A stretch of DNA of 64,000 bases from Stutzerimonas stutzeri (GCF_002909485.1 NZ_PPXG01000006.1:1-64000); one strand, 5' to 3'. Positions 52,398-62,788 are shown, numbered from the stretch's first letter. Notes: generated by a model from the sequence alone, not told the origin. A program made the numbers and translations.

Positions 52398-52727
52398 TTA
52401 GAGCACTCCCTGCAATACGCCGCACACTGCCAGAAGTGGCGCGGCCGGCAACACCCAACGCGAACGCCACGCCAGCAGCAGCACCAGCAACAAGCCGGAG
52501 AGCATCACCAGGCAAAGCCAGATCACCGTCCCGATCTCGCCGCCCTGAGTGTTGATGCACAGCCACAGGGCGAAGCCGAAGCAGCCCGCTGCCAGTGAAC
52601 GAATGATCGCCGCGCCCGGAAGACGTGTACTGGCGCGAAGCAGCACGCCACGGTGGCGGTTCATGGCCAGGCAGAGCAGCGTCATACCCAGATAAGCCAG
52701 GGCCAAAGCCAATAACAACACGTTCAC
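52398..52727 (-). CDS. DUF3325-type inner-membrane protein
   Basis: A 109-residue protein with about three hydrophobic helices (VLLLALALAYLGMTLLCLAM, LWLCIN...VIWLCLVMLSGLLLVLLL). It overlaps the PepSY gene by four bases. DUF3325 proteins end siderophore-receptor operons in Pseudomonas with DUF3649 and PepSY partners. The reaction is unknown; a part in iron release from siderophore is inferred. Confidence 0.75.
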   Translation of the reverse strand: MNVLLLALALAYLGMTLLCLAMNRHRGVLLRASTRLPGAAIIRSLAAGCFGFALWLCINTQGGEIGTVIWLCLVMLSGLLLVLLLAWRSRWVLPAAPLLAVCGVLQGVL

Positions 52728-54250
52728 GCCTCCTGTGCTCGGGTTGCCCGGCTACGCACCGCGGCGGGGGCTGGCGCTGCGTTCAGGCGCCAGGCGCAGG
52801 CGGCACACACCAACCCTGCGACGATCATGAATAGATCAACCGATGCCAACACCCAGTCGCCACGGCCGAGGCTGGCGATCAGGTGCCCTTCGGAAGTCAG
52901 CCCGTTGATCAGTGGCAATCCAAGGGCGAGCACGGCACCGAGCAGCAGTTGTTCGCGCAGCAGGCGGCGGCTTTGCAGGCGACGCAACACAGCCCAGAGC
53001 ACAGCTAGCAACCAGGCACCGACGAACACCCAGCCCTCGGCTACTGCGCGTTCGGCGAAGGTGCCTGGGATCAGGCGATTGCCCCACAGCAGCGCCAGGC
53101 TGGCCAGCGGCAGGCCGGCGAAAACCGAGGCGTTCAACGCGCGCACCCAGACCAGGCTCCTGTCCCCGCGCTGCTCACGCTTGGCCACCCAGACCTTCAG
53201 CCCGCCCACCAGCATGGCGCACCCGGCAAGCCCCATCAGCAGGTACAACAGACGCACCAGCGTGCCGCCAAACTGCGCCATATGCAGGCCGGCCAGCCAG
53301 AGGTAGGCGCGATAGCCGGTGGATGCATCCTGACGATTGAGCAGTTCGCCGCTGGCGGCGTCATAGGTCAGGGTGTCCTGCGGTGAGCCGATGCGCGAGC
53401 GGTCCCGGCGACGGATGTCCACAACTGCCGAGGCGTCATCGGGGTGATGCACGCTGACCCAGCCCACCTCGCCGCCGCCCCACTGCTGGCGCGATTCGGC
53501 AATCAACGCATCCAACGAGGTCGGTTTTGCAGCCGGCTGGTGCAGCTCATCACGGTGATAGCTGCCCATCACCTCACCGAAGTACTGCACGACGTTGCCG
53601 GAGTAGCTCACCTGGGCGGCAGCCGGCATATAGGACGCGACGAAGATCGCCACGCCGGTGTAGGCCAGCACCAGATGGAATGGAAATCCCACCACGCCGA
53701 ACAGGTTGTGCGCATCAAGCCATGCACGCTGGCCGTTGGCCTTGGGCCTGAGGGTGAAGAAATCCTTGAATATCCGCCGATGAATAATCACCCCCGACAC
53801 CAGCGCGACGAGCATGAACATGCCGGCCAGGCCAACGATATACATGCCGATGTCGCCCGCGTGCAGGTTGTAGTGCAACTTGAAGAAGAACTCGCCGCCC
53901 ACGGTTTCCGGCATGGGCGTGGCCTGTGCACTACGCGGATCGAAGGCAACATTATGGATCGTCTCGGTGCCATCCACCTCCCAGCCGAGCCGCCAGTAAG
54001 GTTCACGTTCGGTGGGGCCGTGCATCCAGAAGGCATGCAGCTCATCGCTGACGTTCTGCTGCAACCAGCCGCGTACGTCGTCCGCTCCCAGGCTCGATAC
54101 CACGCCGTCGTGCAGCGCGGGGCGCATCCAGCGTGTGAGTTCCTTGTCGAAGCAGGCAACGGTGCCGGCGAAGATGATCACAAAGAGCAGCCAGCTCGGC
54201 AGCAGCCCGCCCCATGTGTGTAACCCGGCCATACTTTGGCGCAGTTTCAT
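52724..54250 (-). CDS. PepSY-domain membrane protein (siderophore reductase-like)
   Basis: A 508-residue protein with an N-terminal membrane helix (WLLFVIIFAGTVACFDKELTRW), PepSY-type periplasmic domains around residues 45-330, and about four more helices near the C-terminus. In FoxB/PiuB-type relatives, such proteins reduce or process Fe-siderophores at the inner membrane. The ATG at 54250 overlaps the DUF3649 stop (ATGA). The long open frame before it is not coding. Confidence 0.85.
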   Translation of the reverse strand: MKLRQSMAGLHTWGGLLPSWLLFVIIFAGTVACFDKELTRWMRPALHDGVVSSLGADDVRGWLQQNVSDELHAFWMHGPTEREPYWRLGWEVDGTETIHNVAFDPRSAQATPMPETVGGEFFFKLHYNLHAGDIGMYIVGLAGMFMLVALVSGVIIHRRIFKDFFTLRPKANGQRAWLDAHNLFGVVGFPFHLVLAYTGVAIFVASYMPAAAQVSYSGNVVQYFGEVMGSYHRDELHQPAAKPTSLDALIAESRQQWGGGEVGWVSVHHPDDASAVVDIRRRDRSRIGSPQDTLTYDAASGELLNRQDASTGYRAYLWLAGLHMAQFGGTLVRLLYLLMGLAGCAMLVGGLKVWVAKREQRGDRSLVWVRALNASVFAGLPLASLALLWGNRLIPGTFAERAVAEGWVFVGAWLLAVLWAVLRRLQSRRLLREQLLLGAVLALGLPLINGLTSEGHLIASLGRGDWVLASVDLFMIVAGLVCAACAWRLNAAPAPAAVRSRATRAQEA

Positions 54251-54543
54251 GGACGAACCCTCCAGTCGCCGGAAAGGAATGCGGCCAGGCACAGCACTGC
54301 GGTCAGGCCGACAATCAGCAGCCATACCCGCGTGGCACTGCGGGCAGCGAACACGTAGATCACCACGGCCGTCCACACGGCGAAGCTCGCCAGGCTGGAA
54401 AACACCACACGATCAGGCCGTGTAAGCGGCAGATAGACCGCGAGAAAGGCGGTCACCGCGTAGGCGACCGCGTAACCGCCGACCAGCGCCGCGAGCACGC
54501 GCGACGCGATGTTCCAGCGGTTGATGGATAGGTAGCGACTCAC
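54247..54543 (-). CDS. DUF3649-type small membrane protein
   Basis: A 98-residue protein with three helices (ALVGGYAVAYAVTAFLAVYL, FAVWTAVVIYVFAA, LLIVGLTAVLCLAAFL). It lies between the receptor and PepSY genes and overlaps the latter by four bases. The family is known only from siderophore-uptake operons. No reaction is established. Confidence 0.8.
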   Translation of the reverse strand: MSRYLSINRWNIASRVLAALVGGYAVAYAVTAFLAVYLPLTRPDRVVFSSLASFAVWTAVVIYVFAARSATRVWLLIVGLTAVLCLAAFLSGDWRVRP

Positions 54544-54592
54544 CTTGAATCCTCCCTTGCAGGCCGGTACACGGCGCTTGGCTCAGCGGCGC

Positions 54593-56713
54593 TCAAAAGC
54601 TGTAGCTCGCGGTCGCGGTCAGCGTGCGGCGGTTGCCGGTGAAGCAGTCGCCGCGTGACAGACAGGTGGTGTAGTAGGTCTCGTCCTCCAGGTTGGTGGC
54701 ATTGAGGGTGAGCGACCAGTCCTGGTAGGCGTAGCCGAGCATGGCGTCGAACAGCGTGGTCGACGGCGTCTTCAGGCTGTCCGTGCCATCCCAGCTGGCG
54801 CCGACGTAACGCACACCGGCGCCGGCACTGAAGCCGGGAATGCCGGCGATGCTGAAGCGGTGCTGCGACCATAGCGAGGCCATGTGTTCGGGCACGCTTT
54901 CGATCCGCTTACCCTCCTGTTCAGCCCCGCCCTTGATCGTTTCGCTGTCGAGGTAGGTGTAGTTGGCGATCAGATTCCAATCGGGCGTGAGCTCCACCAA
55001 GCCTTCAAGCTCTAAGCCTTTGACCTGAGTCTCACCGGCCTGAGCACTACCGCGGGCCGTCGCTCCGGCTATCTGACGATTTTTCTCACGCAGGTCGAAC
55101 ACCGCGGCAGTCAGCAAGGTGTTACTGCCAGCCGGCTGGTATTTCACGCCGAGCTCCCACTGCTCGCCCTCAACGGGTTTGTACGATTGCAGGGTGTCCG
55201 GGTTCAGGCCAATGATTGGCGAGAATGACTCGCTGTAGCTGATATACGGCGCAACTCCATTGTCGAACAGATAGGTCAGCCCCACTCTACCGGTGACTGC
55301 ATCGTCTTCCTGCCGCGCGCCATTCTCGACGCGGGTGTCGGTCCAGTCCTTGCGCAGCCCGAGCGTCATCAACCAGTTCTGATAACGGACCTGATCCTGC
55401 ACATACAGCCCCTTTTGCCCGACACGCTGTTGTGGCTCATCAGCGAGGCTAATCACCGAGGGGTCGAAGGTGCCGTAAACCGGCGAGTAGACATCCAACG
55501 GCGTCGCCAAACCGAATGCGCTCCGGCTGTCGGTGACGGAGTGCTGGTAGTCGATGCCCACCAGTGCGGTGTGCTGCAGTGCGCCGGTATCGAAGCGGGA
55601 CTCTGCCTGGTGGTCAGCGTTCCAGATGGTCACTTCAGGCTTGCTAACCGAGTAAACGCGATTGATGGTGCGGTCATCCGTGTTCAACCCGAACGGCCAA
55701 CCGTACATCGTCTGGTAGCTGACCTTGCTCTTCTGCCAGCGCAGGTTCTGCCGCAACGTCCAGGTATCGTCCAGGCGCCAGGTCATCTGCGAGGTCAACG
55801 CTTTCTGCTCGCTGTCGTACTCATCGAAGCCCGGCTCGCTAACGAAGCGCTCGCTACTGACCCGCCCATACGGCGCGCCAAGCACGGTGCCACGGTGCGG
55901 CAGGAAGGAGCTGGTGGTGCCGCCGTCGTCCTTCTGCACGTTGGCCATCAGCGTCCATTCGAACTGCTCGTTGGGCCGCCAGGTCAGCGACGGCATGAAC
56001 AGCAGGCGGTTGTCCTTGGTGTGGTCGACCTGGGTCTGGCTGTCGCGCTGGATCGCCACCACGCGGTAGAGCAATGTGCCTTCATCATCCAGCGGACCGG
56101 TGCTGTCGAAGGCGATCTGCTTGCGGTCGAAGCTGCCGTATTGCAGCTGCAGCTCGCTTTTCTGCTCAGCTTGCGGACGCTTGCTGACGAAATTGAGCAG
56201 GCCGCCAACCGGGCTTTGCCCGTAGAGCATCGAGGAAGGCCCCTTCAATACCTCGACCCTCTCAAGGGTGTAAGGATCCGTGCGGGTATCGTTGTAGTAG
56301 CCCACACTCTTCTGCAAGCCGTCGAGAAAGATGCCCGGCGATGTGCCACGTATCAGTGCCGAATCGCCGCGGCTGTCCAAGCCATAAGCCTCGCCACGCA
56401 TACCGGCAACGTAGCGCAGCGAATCCTGGATGGTCAGCGAGCCCTGGTCGCGGATGCGGTCGGCGGTGATCACGCTGATCGACTGCGGAGTCTCGATGAT
56501 CGGCGTGTCGGTCTTGGTGGCGCTGACGCTACGCTTGGCGACATAGCCCTGGACCGGACCATTGCCGCGCTCGGTCTCGCGAGGTGCGGTGATCTGCTGC
56601 GCTTCGAGCTCGACCGCTTCCTGAGCCTCGACGGCAAAGCAGGCGACCAGCACTGGCAGGCCCAGCACCAGCGGGCGCAACGAAAACGGAGGCGGAGCGA
56701 CAACGCGACTCAT
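54593..56713 (-). CDS. TonB-dependent siderophore receptor
   Basis: A 706-residue outer-membrane receptor. A signal peptide ends near AVEAQ, the plug domain holds ETPQSISVITADRIRDQG and RVEVLKGPSSMLYGQSPVGG, and the barrel ends in ATASYSF with terminal Phe. It has no N-terminal STN domain, so it is not coupled to a FecI-type signal. The closest match by eye is the FhuA/FoxA ferric-hydroxamate group, but the ligand is unproven. A Fur-like box lies upstream and three inner-membrane partners downstream. Confidence 0.93.
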   Translation of the reverse strand: MSRVVAPPPFSLRPLVLGLPVLVACFAVEAQEAVELEAQQITAPRETERGNGPVQGYVAKRSVSATKTDTPIIETPQSISVITADRIRDQGSLTIQDSLRYVAGMRGEAYGLDSRGDSALIRGTSPGIFLDGLQKSVGYYNDTRTDPYTLERVEVLKGPSSMLYGQSPVGGLLNFVSKRPQAEQKSELQLQYGSFDRKQIAFDSTGPLDDEGTLLYRVVAIQRDSQTQVDHTKDNRLLFMPSLTWRPNEQFEWTLMANVQKDDGGTTSSFLPHRGTVLGAPYGRVSSERFVSEPGFDEYDSEQKALTSQMTWRLDDTWTLRQNLRWQKSKVSYQTMYGWPFGLNTDDRTINRVYSVSKPEVTIWNADHQAESRFDTGALQHTALVGIDYQHSVTDSRSAFGLATPLDVYSPVYGTFDPSVISLADEPQQRVGQKGLYVQDQVRYQNWLMTLGLRKDWTDTRVENGARQEDDAVTGRVGLTYLFDNGVAPYISYSESFSPIIGLNPDTLQSYKPVEGEQWELGVKYQPAGSNTLLTAAVFDLREKNRQIAGATARGSAQAGETQVKGLELEGLVELTPDWNLIANYTYLDSETIKGGAEQEGKRIESVPEHMASLWSQHRFSIAGIPGFSAGAGVRYVGASWDGTDSLKTPSTTLFDAMLGYAYQDWSLTLNATNLEDETYYTTCLSRGDCFTGNRRTLTATASYSF

Positions 56714-56748
56714 GGGGTTCTACCTTGTTGTTTGATGAGAACGCGCAT

Positions 56749-56767
56749 GATATTGATAAATGTTTCT
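56749..56767 (-). promoter_or_regulatory. Fur-like box before the siderophore receptor
   Basis: GATATTGATAAATGTTTCT matches 12 of 19 positions of the Fur consensus, best in the first two hexamers. It lies 36-54 bases before the receptor start, in the usual promoter position. Confidence 0.5.
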
Positions 56768-56788
56768 ATTTAGAAGATATAACCTTGC

Positions 56789-56843
56789 CCATCTGCTGCA
56801 ACCTGCCCGCTGGGGCCTGCAGAGGCACGGTTGCAGCAGATGG
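56789..56843. repeat. Perfect 15-base inverted repeat between garD and the receptor gene
   Basis: CCATCTGCTGCAACC at 56789-56803 and its exact complement at 56829-56843 enclose a 25-base loop. It begins 15 bases after the garD stop. It lacks a T-run on either strand, so it may be an mRNA-end stabiliser or a weak terminator. Confidence 0.7.
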
Positions 56844-56858
56844 GGAGGCTTGTCCGAC

Positions 56859-58424
56859 TCAGGTGATGGGTGCCGGGTTGAACAACACGATGTCGTTGTG
56901 CAGCTTGTGTCGTTCGGCCCAGGTCCGCTGGCGACCGCTGGCGACATCCAGGTAGTAATGGAACAGCTCCCAGCCGAGTTCTTCGATGCTGCTACGGCCG
57001 CTGGCGATGCGGCCGGCGTCGACATCGATCAGGTCCGGCCAGCGTTCGGCCAGTTCGGTGCGCGTGGACACCTTGACCACAGGTGCCATTGCCAGCCCAT
57101 AAGGCGTGCCGCGACCGGTAGTGAACACATGCAGGTTCATCCCAGCGGCGAGCTGCAGCGTGCCGCAAACAAAGTCCGAGGCCGGCGTTGCGCAGAACAG
57201 CAGGCCCTTGCGCTCGACCCGCTCGCCTGGGCCGACCACACCGTTGATGGCGCTGCTACCGGACTTGACGATGGAACCGAGGGATTTCTCGACGATATTC
57301 GACAACCCGCCCTTCTTGTTACCGGGCGTGGTGTTGGCGCTGCGATCGGCGGCGCCGCGCTCCAGATAGCGGTCGTACCAGTCCATCTCGGCAATCAGCG
57401 CGTCGGCGACCTCCGGCGTTTCCGCGCGGGCAGTGAGCATGTAAACCGCGTCACGAACCTCGGTGTTCTCACTGAACATCACCGTGGCACCGGCACGCAC
57501 CAAGAGGTCGGAGGCATAACCCAACATCGGGTTGGCGGTGATGCCCGAAAAGGCGTCACTGCCACCGCACTGCATGCCGAGGATCAGCTCGCAGGCCGGC
57601 ACCGTTTCGCGACGGCGCTGGTCGAGCTTCTTCAGGCGGGTTTCGGCCAAGGCCATGATCTGTTCGATCATCTCGCCAAAACCGGTCTTCGACTCCTGCA
57701 GGCGGTATAGCCAGGGATCACGCAGGTCCACCGAGGGATCGCCCTCGTGCATCACCTGCTCGGCCTGCAGCTTTTCGCAGCCGAGGCTGATCACCAGTGC
57801 CTCGCCACCGAGATTGGGGTTGCGCGCCAGGTTGCGCACGGTGCGGATCGGGATGTAAGCGTCGCGCGCATTGATCGCCACACCGCAGCCGTAGCTGTGG
57901 GTCAGCGCGACCACGTCATCGACGTTCGGGTACTCGGGCAACAGCTCGTCGCGGATGCGCTTGACCCCGTGTTCCAGCACGCCGGTGACGCACTGCACGG
58001 TGGTGCTGATGCCGAGGATGTTGCGCGTGCCAACCGTGCCGTCGGCATTGCGATAGCCTTCGAAGGTATAGCCCTCCAGCGGCGCGAGCTTGTCCGGCAC
58101 GGCGGTAGCGCGCGGCAGGCTGTCCAGCGGCGGTGCGCTGGGCATCTTCAGCTGAGTTTCCTTGACCCAACTGCCGCGGCGAATGGGTTCGAGGGCATAA
58201 CCGATGATTTGCCCGTAACGGCGCACCGCCTCGCCTTCGCCGATATCGACGAGCGCCACCTTATGGCTCTGCGGCACCGCCTCGACGGTGATCAGGCCGT
58301 CCTCGAAACGGGCGCCAGCCGGCACGCCGCCGTCATTGACCACCACAGCCACATTGTCCGCCTCGTTCAAGCGGATGCAGCGCGGGGAATCCTGGTGGGG
58401 AATCAGTTGCACGGTTTCGCTCAT
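56859..58424 (-). CDS. garD: Galactarate dehydratase
   Basis: A 521-residue Fe-dependent hydro-lyase that turns galactarate (mucate) into 5-keto-4-deoxy-D-glucarate. The N-terminal SAF-like part (about 1-90) and the UxaA-type core ([35 protein letters not shown] with conserved Cys) are complete; length matches E. coli GarD (523). GGAG precedes the ATG. It is last in the hexarate gene run and separated from gudD by a REP-like spacer. Confidence 0.95.
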   Translation of the reverse strand: MSETVQLIPHQDSPRCIRLNEADNVAVVVNDGGVPAGARFEDGLITVEAVPQSHKVALVDIGEGEAVRRYGQIIGYALEPIRRGSWVKETQLKMPSAPPLDSLPRATAVPDKLAPLEGYTFEGYRNADGTVGTRNILGISTTVQCVTGVLEHGVKRIRDELLPEYPNVDDVVALTHSYGCGVAINARDAYIPIRTVRNLARNPNLGGEALVISLGCEKLQAEQVMHEGDPSVDLRDPWLYRLQESKTGFGEMIEQIMALAETRLKKLDQRRRETVPACELILGMQCGGSDAFSGITANPMLGYASDLLVRAGATVMFSENTEVRDAVYMLTARAETPEVADALIAEMDWYDRYLERGAADRSANTTPGNKKGGLSNIVEKSLGSIVKSGSSAINGVVGPGERVERKGLLFCATPASDFVCGTLQLAAGMNLHVFTTGRGTPYGLAMAPVVKVSTRTELAERWPDLIDVDAGRIASGRSSIEELGWELFHYYLDVASGRQRTWAERHKLHNDIVLFNPAPIT

Positions 58425-58481
58425 GTTTCGCTCCGGGTCAGTCCGGTTGTTGTTCTGGCATCGTTCGTTCTTCGTAGCTCC

Positions 58482-58573
58482 GTAGGGTGGGCTTTAGCCC
58501 ACCGCCATGTCGCCGACGACCAGCGCTATTTCGTAGCACCGCACCCGGTGGGCTGAAGCCCACCCTACGACGA
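58482..58573. repeat. REP-like inverted pair between garD and gudD
   Basis: GTAGGGTGGGCTTTAGCCCACC is followed about 45 bases later by GGTGGGCTGAAGCCCACCCTAC, its near-complement. The core matches the bioB-bioF element, so this is a dispersed repeat. Confidence 0.75.
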
Positions 58574-58645
58574 GAAGGTCTGCCGAAATGCTGGGCGCCA
58601 GGGCCGCTATGAAAAAACGGCGCAAAGTCGTCCCTCAAAAAAGGC

Positions 58646-59986
58646 TTAGCGCACCATGCAGGGCTTCTTGTTGTTGAAGGTCCAGTTGGGGATCAGGTAT
58701 TGCATGGCGATGGCGTCGTCACGGGCGCCCAGGCCTTTTTCCTTGTACATCGCATGCGCCTTGCGCAAGGCATCCCAGTCCAACTCGACGCCCAGCCCCG
58801 GCTTCTGCGGCACCGCGACCTTGCCGCCGACGATCTTCAGCGGGTCGAGGGTCAGGTGCTGCCCGTCCTGCCAGATCCAGTGGGTGTCGATGGCGGTGAC
58901 GCGGCCCGGCGCGGCGGCGGCGACGTGGGTGAACATCGCCAGTGAAATATCGAAGTGGTTGTTCGAATGCGAACCCCAGGTCAGCCCGAAGTCGCTGCAC
59001 ATCTGCGCCACGCGCACGGAGCCGGCCATGGTCCAGAAATGCGGATCGGCCAGTGGGATGTCCACCGAGTTCAGCTGTACCGTGTGGCTCATCTGCCGCC
59101 AGTCGGTGGCGATCATGTTGGTCGCAGTCGGCAGGCCGGTGGCGCGACGGAATTCGGCCATCACCTCGCGGCCGGAATAGCCGTTCTCGGCTCCGCAGGG
59201 GTCCTCGGCATAGGCCAGCACGCCGTGCAGGTCGCGACACAGGCCGATGGCCTCGTCCAGCGACCAGGCGCCGTTGGGGTCCAGTGTTACGCGCGCATCA
59301 GTAAAGCGCGCTGCCAGGGCGCGGATCGCCTCGACTTCCTCTTCGCCGCGCAGCACGCCGCCCTTGAGCTTGAAGTCCTTGAAGCCGTAGCGCTCGTACG
59401 CTGCTTCGGCCTGGCGGACGATGCGCTCCGGCGTCATCGCCTCCTCGTTGCGCGCGCGGAACCAGGCGTCGTCGGCGCTGGTTTCGTCACGGTAGCCAAG
59501 GTCGGTCCTGTTGCGGTCGCCGATAAAGAACAGGTAGCCGAGCATCTCCACTTCGTCGCGCTGCTGGCCGTCACCGAGCAGTGCGGCGACCGGCACCTCA
59601 AGGTGCTGGCCAAGCAGGTCGAGCAGCGCCGACTCCAGCGCGGTAACGGCATGAATGGCGATGCGCAGGTCGAAGGTCTGCAGACCGCGGCCGCCGGAAT
59701 CGCGGTCGGCGAAGGCGCGCCGGGCACGTTCGAGCAGCAGCTTGTACTGGCCGATCGGTTCACCAACCATCAGAGCTCGGGCGTCTTCCAGGGTCTGGCG
59801 AATGGCTTCGCCGCCCGGCACTTCGCCGACGCCGACGCGCCCTGCGCTGTCCTTGAGGATAAGAACGTTGCGGGTAAACCAGGGCCCGTGGGCGCCGCTG
59901 AGGTTCATCAGCATGCTGTCCTGCCCGGCGACGGGCACGACGGTGAGTTCGGTAATGCGGGGCGTGCCCGTTGCGGCAATGGTCAT
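58646..59986 (-). CDS. gudD: Glucarate dehydratase
   Basis: A 446-residue enolase-superfamily enzyme that removes water from D-glucarate (and L-idarate) to give 5-keto-4-deoxy-D-glucarate. The catalytic KxK pair is in DFKLKGGV, metal ligands in [10 protein letters not shown] and [11 protein letters not shown], and the His-Asp pair in [10 protein letters not shown] with ATDWRQM. It is nearly collinear with E. coli GudD along its length. It is divergent in sequence from the second paralogue at 62957. Confidence 0.96.
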   Translation of the reverse strand: MTIAATGTPRITELTVVPVAGQDSMLMNLSGAHGPWFTRNVLILKDSAGRVGVGEVPGGEAIRQTLEDARALMVGEPIGQYKLLLERARRAFADRDSGGRGLQTFDLRIAIHAVTALESALLDLLGQHLEVPVAALLGDGQQRDEVEMLGYLFFIGDRNRTDLGYRDETSADDAWFRARNEEAMTPERIVRQAEAAYERYGFKDFKLKGGVLRGEEEVEAIRALAARFTDARVTLDPNGAWSLDEAIGLCRDLHGVLAYAEDPCGAENGYSGREVMAEFRRATGLPTATNMIATDWRQMSHTVQLNSVDIPLADPHFWTMAGSVRVAQMCSDFGLTWGSHSNNHFDISLAMFTHVAAAAPGRVTAIDTHWIWQDGQHLTLDPLKIVGGKVAVPQKPGLGVELDWDALRKAHAMYKEKGLGARDDAIAMQYLIPNWTFNNKKPCMVR

Positions 59987-60079
59987 GGGTGTCCCTCTGT
60001 TGTTCTTGTCGGGGATGCGGCGCCCGCGCGGGGCGCCGTGACACAGTCTCGCAGCCTGGCCTTTCGGCCGGCTTTCACC

Positions 60080-61522
60080 TCAACCGATGTAGGTGGTCTT
60101 CACCGTGGTGTAGAACTCCTGGGCGTAGCGACCCTGTTCGCGCGGGCCATAGGAAGAGCCTTTGCGGCCGCCGAACGGCACGTGGTAATCCACTCCGGCG
60201 GTCGGCAGGTTGATCATCACCATGCCGGCCTGGGCGTGACGTTTGAAGTGGTTGGCGTACTTCAGCGAGGTGGTGCAGATGCCGGCGGACAGGCCGAACT
60301 CGGTGTCGTTGGCCATCGCCAGCGCTTCGTCGTAGTCCTTGACCTTCACCACGTTGGCCACCGGGCCGAAGATTTCCTCGCGGCTGATGCGCATGTTCGG
60401 GTTGCTGTCGACGAACAGCGTCGGCGCCAGGAAGTAGCCCTCGGTGCCGCAGGTCACCCGCTCGCCGCCGCAGGCCAGGCGTGCGCCTTCCTGCTTGCCG
60501 ATCTCGATGTAGCGCAGGTCCTGCTCCAGCTGGGCCTCGGACACCACCGGACCGACGTCCACGCCCTGCTCCAGCGCCGAACCGACCTTGATCTTGCTGA
60601 TACGCTCGACCATCGCCTCGACGAAGCGGTCGTAGATGCCTTCGGTGACGATGATGCGGCTCGAGGCCGTGCAGCGCTGGCCGGTGGAGTAGAAGGCGCT
60701 CTGGGTGCACAGCTCGACGGCAACGTTGAGGTCGGCGTCGTCCAGTACGATCTGCGGGTTCTTGCCGCCCATCTCCAGCTGCACCTTGGCGCCGCGCGCC
60801 ACGCAGGCCTGGGCGATGCCGCGGCCGACGCCGACCGAACCGGTGAAACTCACGGCGTCGACATCCTTGGCATTGACGATGGCCTCGCCGACTTCACGGC
60901 CGCGGCCCATCACCAGGTTGAACACGCCGGCCGGGAAGCCCGCCCGGGAGATGATCTCGGCGATGGCCCAGGCGCAGCCCGGCACTAGGTCGGCCGGTTT
61001 GATCACCACGCAGTTGCCGAAGGCCAGCGCCGGAGCGATCTTCCAGGCGGGGATGGCGATGGGGAAGTTCCACGGTGTGATCAGGCCGATCACGCCGAGC
61101 GGTTCGCGAGTCACTTCCACACCGACCCCGGGGCGCACCGACTGCAGCGTCTCGCCGGCCTGGCGCAGGCATTCGCCGGCGAAGTACTTGAAGATGTTGC
61201 CGGCACGGGCGACTTCGCCGATGGCTTCCGGGAGGGTCTTGCCCTCTTCGCGGGCCAGCAGCGTGCCGAGCTCTTCACGGCGGGCGAGGATTTCCAGGCC
61301 GACCTTTTCCAGCGCATCGGCGCGCGCCTGGATGCCGAAGGTGGCCCAGGCCGGAAAGGCGCGGCGGGCGGCGGCGATGGCCTGCTCGACCTGCCCGGCA
61401 TCGGCCTGGGCGTATTCGCCGATCACGTCAGAGAGGTCGGACGGATTGGTGTTGGCCTGGTAGCGATCCGAGCCGACCCACTGGCCGTCGATGTAGTTGT
61501 CGTAGCGTTGTACGTCAGCCAT
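60080..61522 (-). CDS. 2,5-dioxovalerate (alpha-ketoglutarate semialdehyde) dehydrogenase
   Basis: A 480-residue NAD(P) aldehyde dehydrogenase. Catalytic Cys is in FYSTGQRCTASSR, Glu in QLEMGGKNPQIV and the cofactor loop in VSFTGSVGVGRGIA. Position between KdgD and GudD assigns the substrate: the semialdehyde made by KdgD, giving 2-oxoglutarate. Alone, the sequence would only say aldehyde dehydrogenase. Confidence 0.9.
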   Translation of the reverse strand: MADVQRYDNYIDGQWVGSDRYQANTNPSDLSDVIGEYAQADAGQVEQAIAAARRAFPAWATFGIQARADALEKVGLEILARREELGTLLAREEGKTLPEAIGEVARAGNIFKYFAGECLRQAGETLQSVRPGVGVEVTREPLGVIGLITPWNFPIAIPAWKIAPALAFGNCVVIKPADLVPGCAWAIAEIISRAGFPAGVFNLVMGRGREVGEAIVNAKDVDAVSFTGSVGVGRGIAQACVARGAKVQLEMGGKNPQIVLDDADLNVAVELCTQSAFYSTGQRCTASSRIIVTEGIYDRFVEAMVERISKIKVGSALEQGVDVGPVVSEAQLEQDLRYIEIGKQEGARLACGGERVTCGTEGYFLAPTLFVDSNPNMRISREEIFGPVANVVKVKDYDEALAMANDTEFGLSAGICTTSLKYANHFKRHAQAGMVMINLPTAGVDYHVPFGGRKGSSYGPREQGRYAQEFYTTVKTTYIG

Positions 61523-61592
61523 GCAAAGTGTCCTCTGATGATGCCCGGCGCGGCCATTCCGCAGGGCGGCGCCGGGGCGGTTCCGGAAAGGC

Positions 61593-62504
61593 TTACTGGG
61601 CGCCCTGCTTCTCGATCAGCACCGCCAGGCGCTCGTACTCGTCGGGCTTCAGCTCGGTCAGCGGCGCGCGCACCGGGCCGGCGTCGTAGCCGGAAATGCG
61701 TGCGCCGGCCTTGACGATGCTGACCGCGTAGCCCTTGCAGCGAATGCGGATGTCCAGGTACGGCAGGAAGAAATCGTCGATCAGCTTGCCAACGGTTTCG
61801 TGATCCTCGCGGGCAATGGCCTTGTAGAAGTCCATGGCGGTCTTCGGAATGAAGTTGAACACCGCCGAGGAATAAACCGGCACGCCCAGCGCCTTGTAGG
61901 CGGCGGCATAGACTTCCGCGGTCGGCAGGCCGCCGAGGTAGCTGAAGCGATCGCCGAGGCGGCGGCGGATCGACACCATCAGTTCGATGTCGCCCAGACC
62001 ATCCTTGTAGCCGATCAGGTTCGGGCAGCGCTCGGCCAACTGCTCCAGGTGCGTCGCGGTCAGGCGGCAGACGTTGCGGTTGTAGACCACCACGCCGATG
62101 TTCACCGACTTGCAAACCTGCTCGACATGCAGGGCGACGCCTTCCTGGCTGGCCTCGGTGAGGTAGTGCGGCAGCAGCAGCAGACCCTTGGCACCCAGGC
62201 GCTCGGCTTCCTGCGCCATCTGAATGGCCAGGCGGGTCGGACCACCGACGCCGGCGAGAATCGGCACGGTGCCGGCGCAGGTATCAACGGCGGTCTTGAT
62301 GATCTCGCTGTACTCGCGCGGCTCCAGCGAGAAGAACTCGCCGGTGCCACCGGCAGCGAACAGCGCCGAGGCACCGTAGGGGCCGAGCCATTCCAGGCGC
62401 TTGACGTAGCCGGCGCGATTGAAGTCGCCCTGCGCGTCGAAGTCGGTGACCGGGAATGACAGCAGGCCGGAAGAGAGGATGGCCTTCAATTCTTGTGGGT
62501 TCAT
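61593..62504 (-). CDS. kdgD: 5-dehydro-4-deoxyglucarate dehydratase
   Basis: A 303-residue class-I aldolase-fold enzyme. VVVYNRNV supplies the Tyr and [10 protein letters not shown] the Schiff-base Lys; [14 protein letters not shown] is the carboxylate-binding loop. It dehydrates and decarboxylates the shared product of GarD and GudD to 2,5-dioxovalerate. The start at 62504 ([10 protein letters not shown]) has AGGA about ten bases away. It is first in the minus-strand run. Confidence 0.95.
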   Translation of the reverse strand: MNPQELKAILSSGLLSFPVTDFDAQGDFNRAGYVKRLEWLGPYGASALFAAGGTGEFFSLEPREYSEIIKTAVDTCAGTVPILAGVGGPTRLAIQMAQEAERLGAKGLLLLPHYLTEASQEGVALHVEQVCKSVNIGVVVYNRNVCRLTATHLEQLAERCPNLIGYKDGLGDIELMVSIRRRLGDRFSYLGGLPTAEVYAAAYKALGVPVYSSAVFNFIPKTAMDFYKAIAREDHETVGKLIDDFFLPYLDIRIRCKGYAVSIVKAGARISGYDAGPVRAPLTELKPDEYERLAVLIEKQGAQ

Positions 62505-62565
62505 TATTCGAGCATCCTGAATGCATGTTGAAGAGGTACAAGGGCATGAGCCTTGAGATACGTTA

Positions 62566-62788
62566 TCGTACAACTACAAATAGTCCAATCGTTTTTTCTG
62601 CGCATTTTCTTCAACACTGAAAGCTGAATGAAAGCTTTCTGCCTTTCACTCGCCCGGCCAGGTCGATCACCATGAGTGCGGCAGCTTAAAAGGCATAAGC
62701 AGCTGCAGCCAACCCAGCTAAATGCACTGATGATTTCGTTTGACAGGTGACGTAGCGAACTGTAAAAAATCTTCCATAGTCGTACGAC
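62566..62788. promoter_or_regulatory. Two TCGTACRAC-type sites in the hexarate promoter region
   Basis: TCGTACAAC at 62566-62574 and GTCGTACGAC at 62779-62788 (a perfect ten-base palindrome) share TCGTACRAC. They flank the intergenic region from kdgD to the second glucarate dehydratase (62505-62956). GntR/FadR-type regulators often bind such sites near sugar-acid genes. Which protein binds is unknown, and no regulator gene is in the window. Confidence 0.4.

Noticed and set aside
58955-60988. A 677-codon plus-strand frame
   Set aside because: Antisense to gudD and the aldehyde dehydrogenase; a shadow frame.
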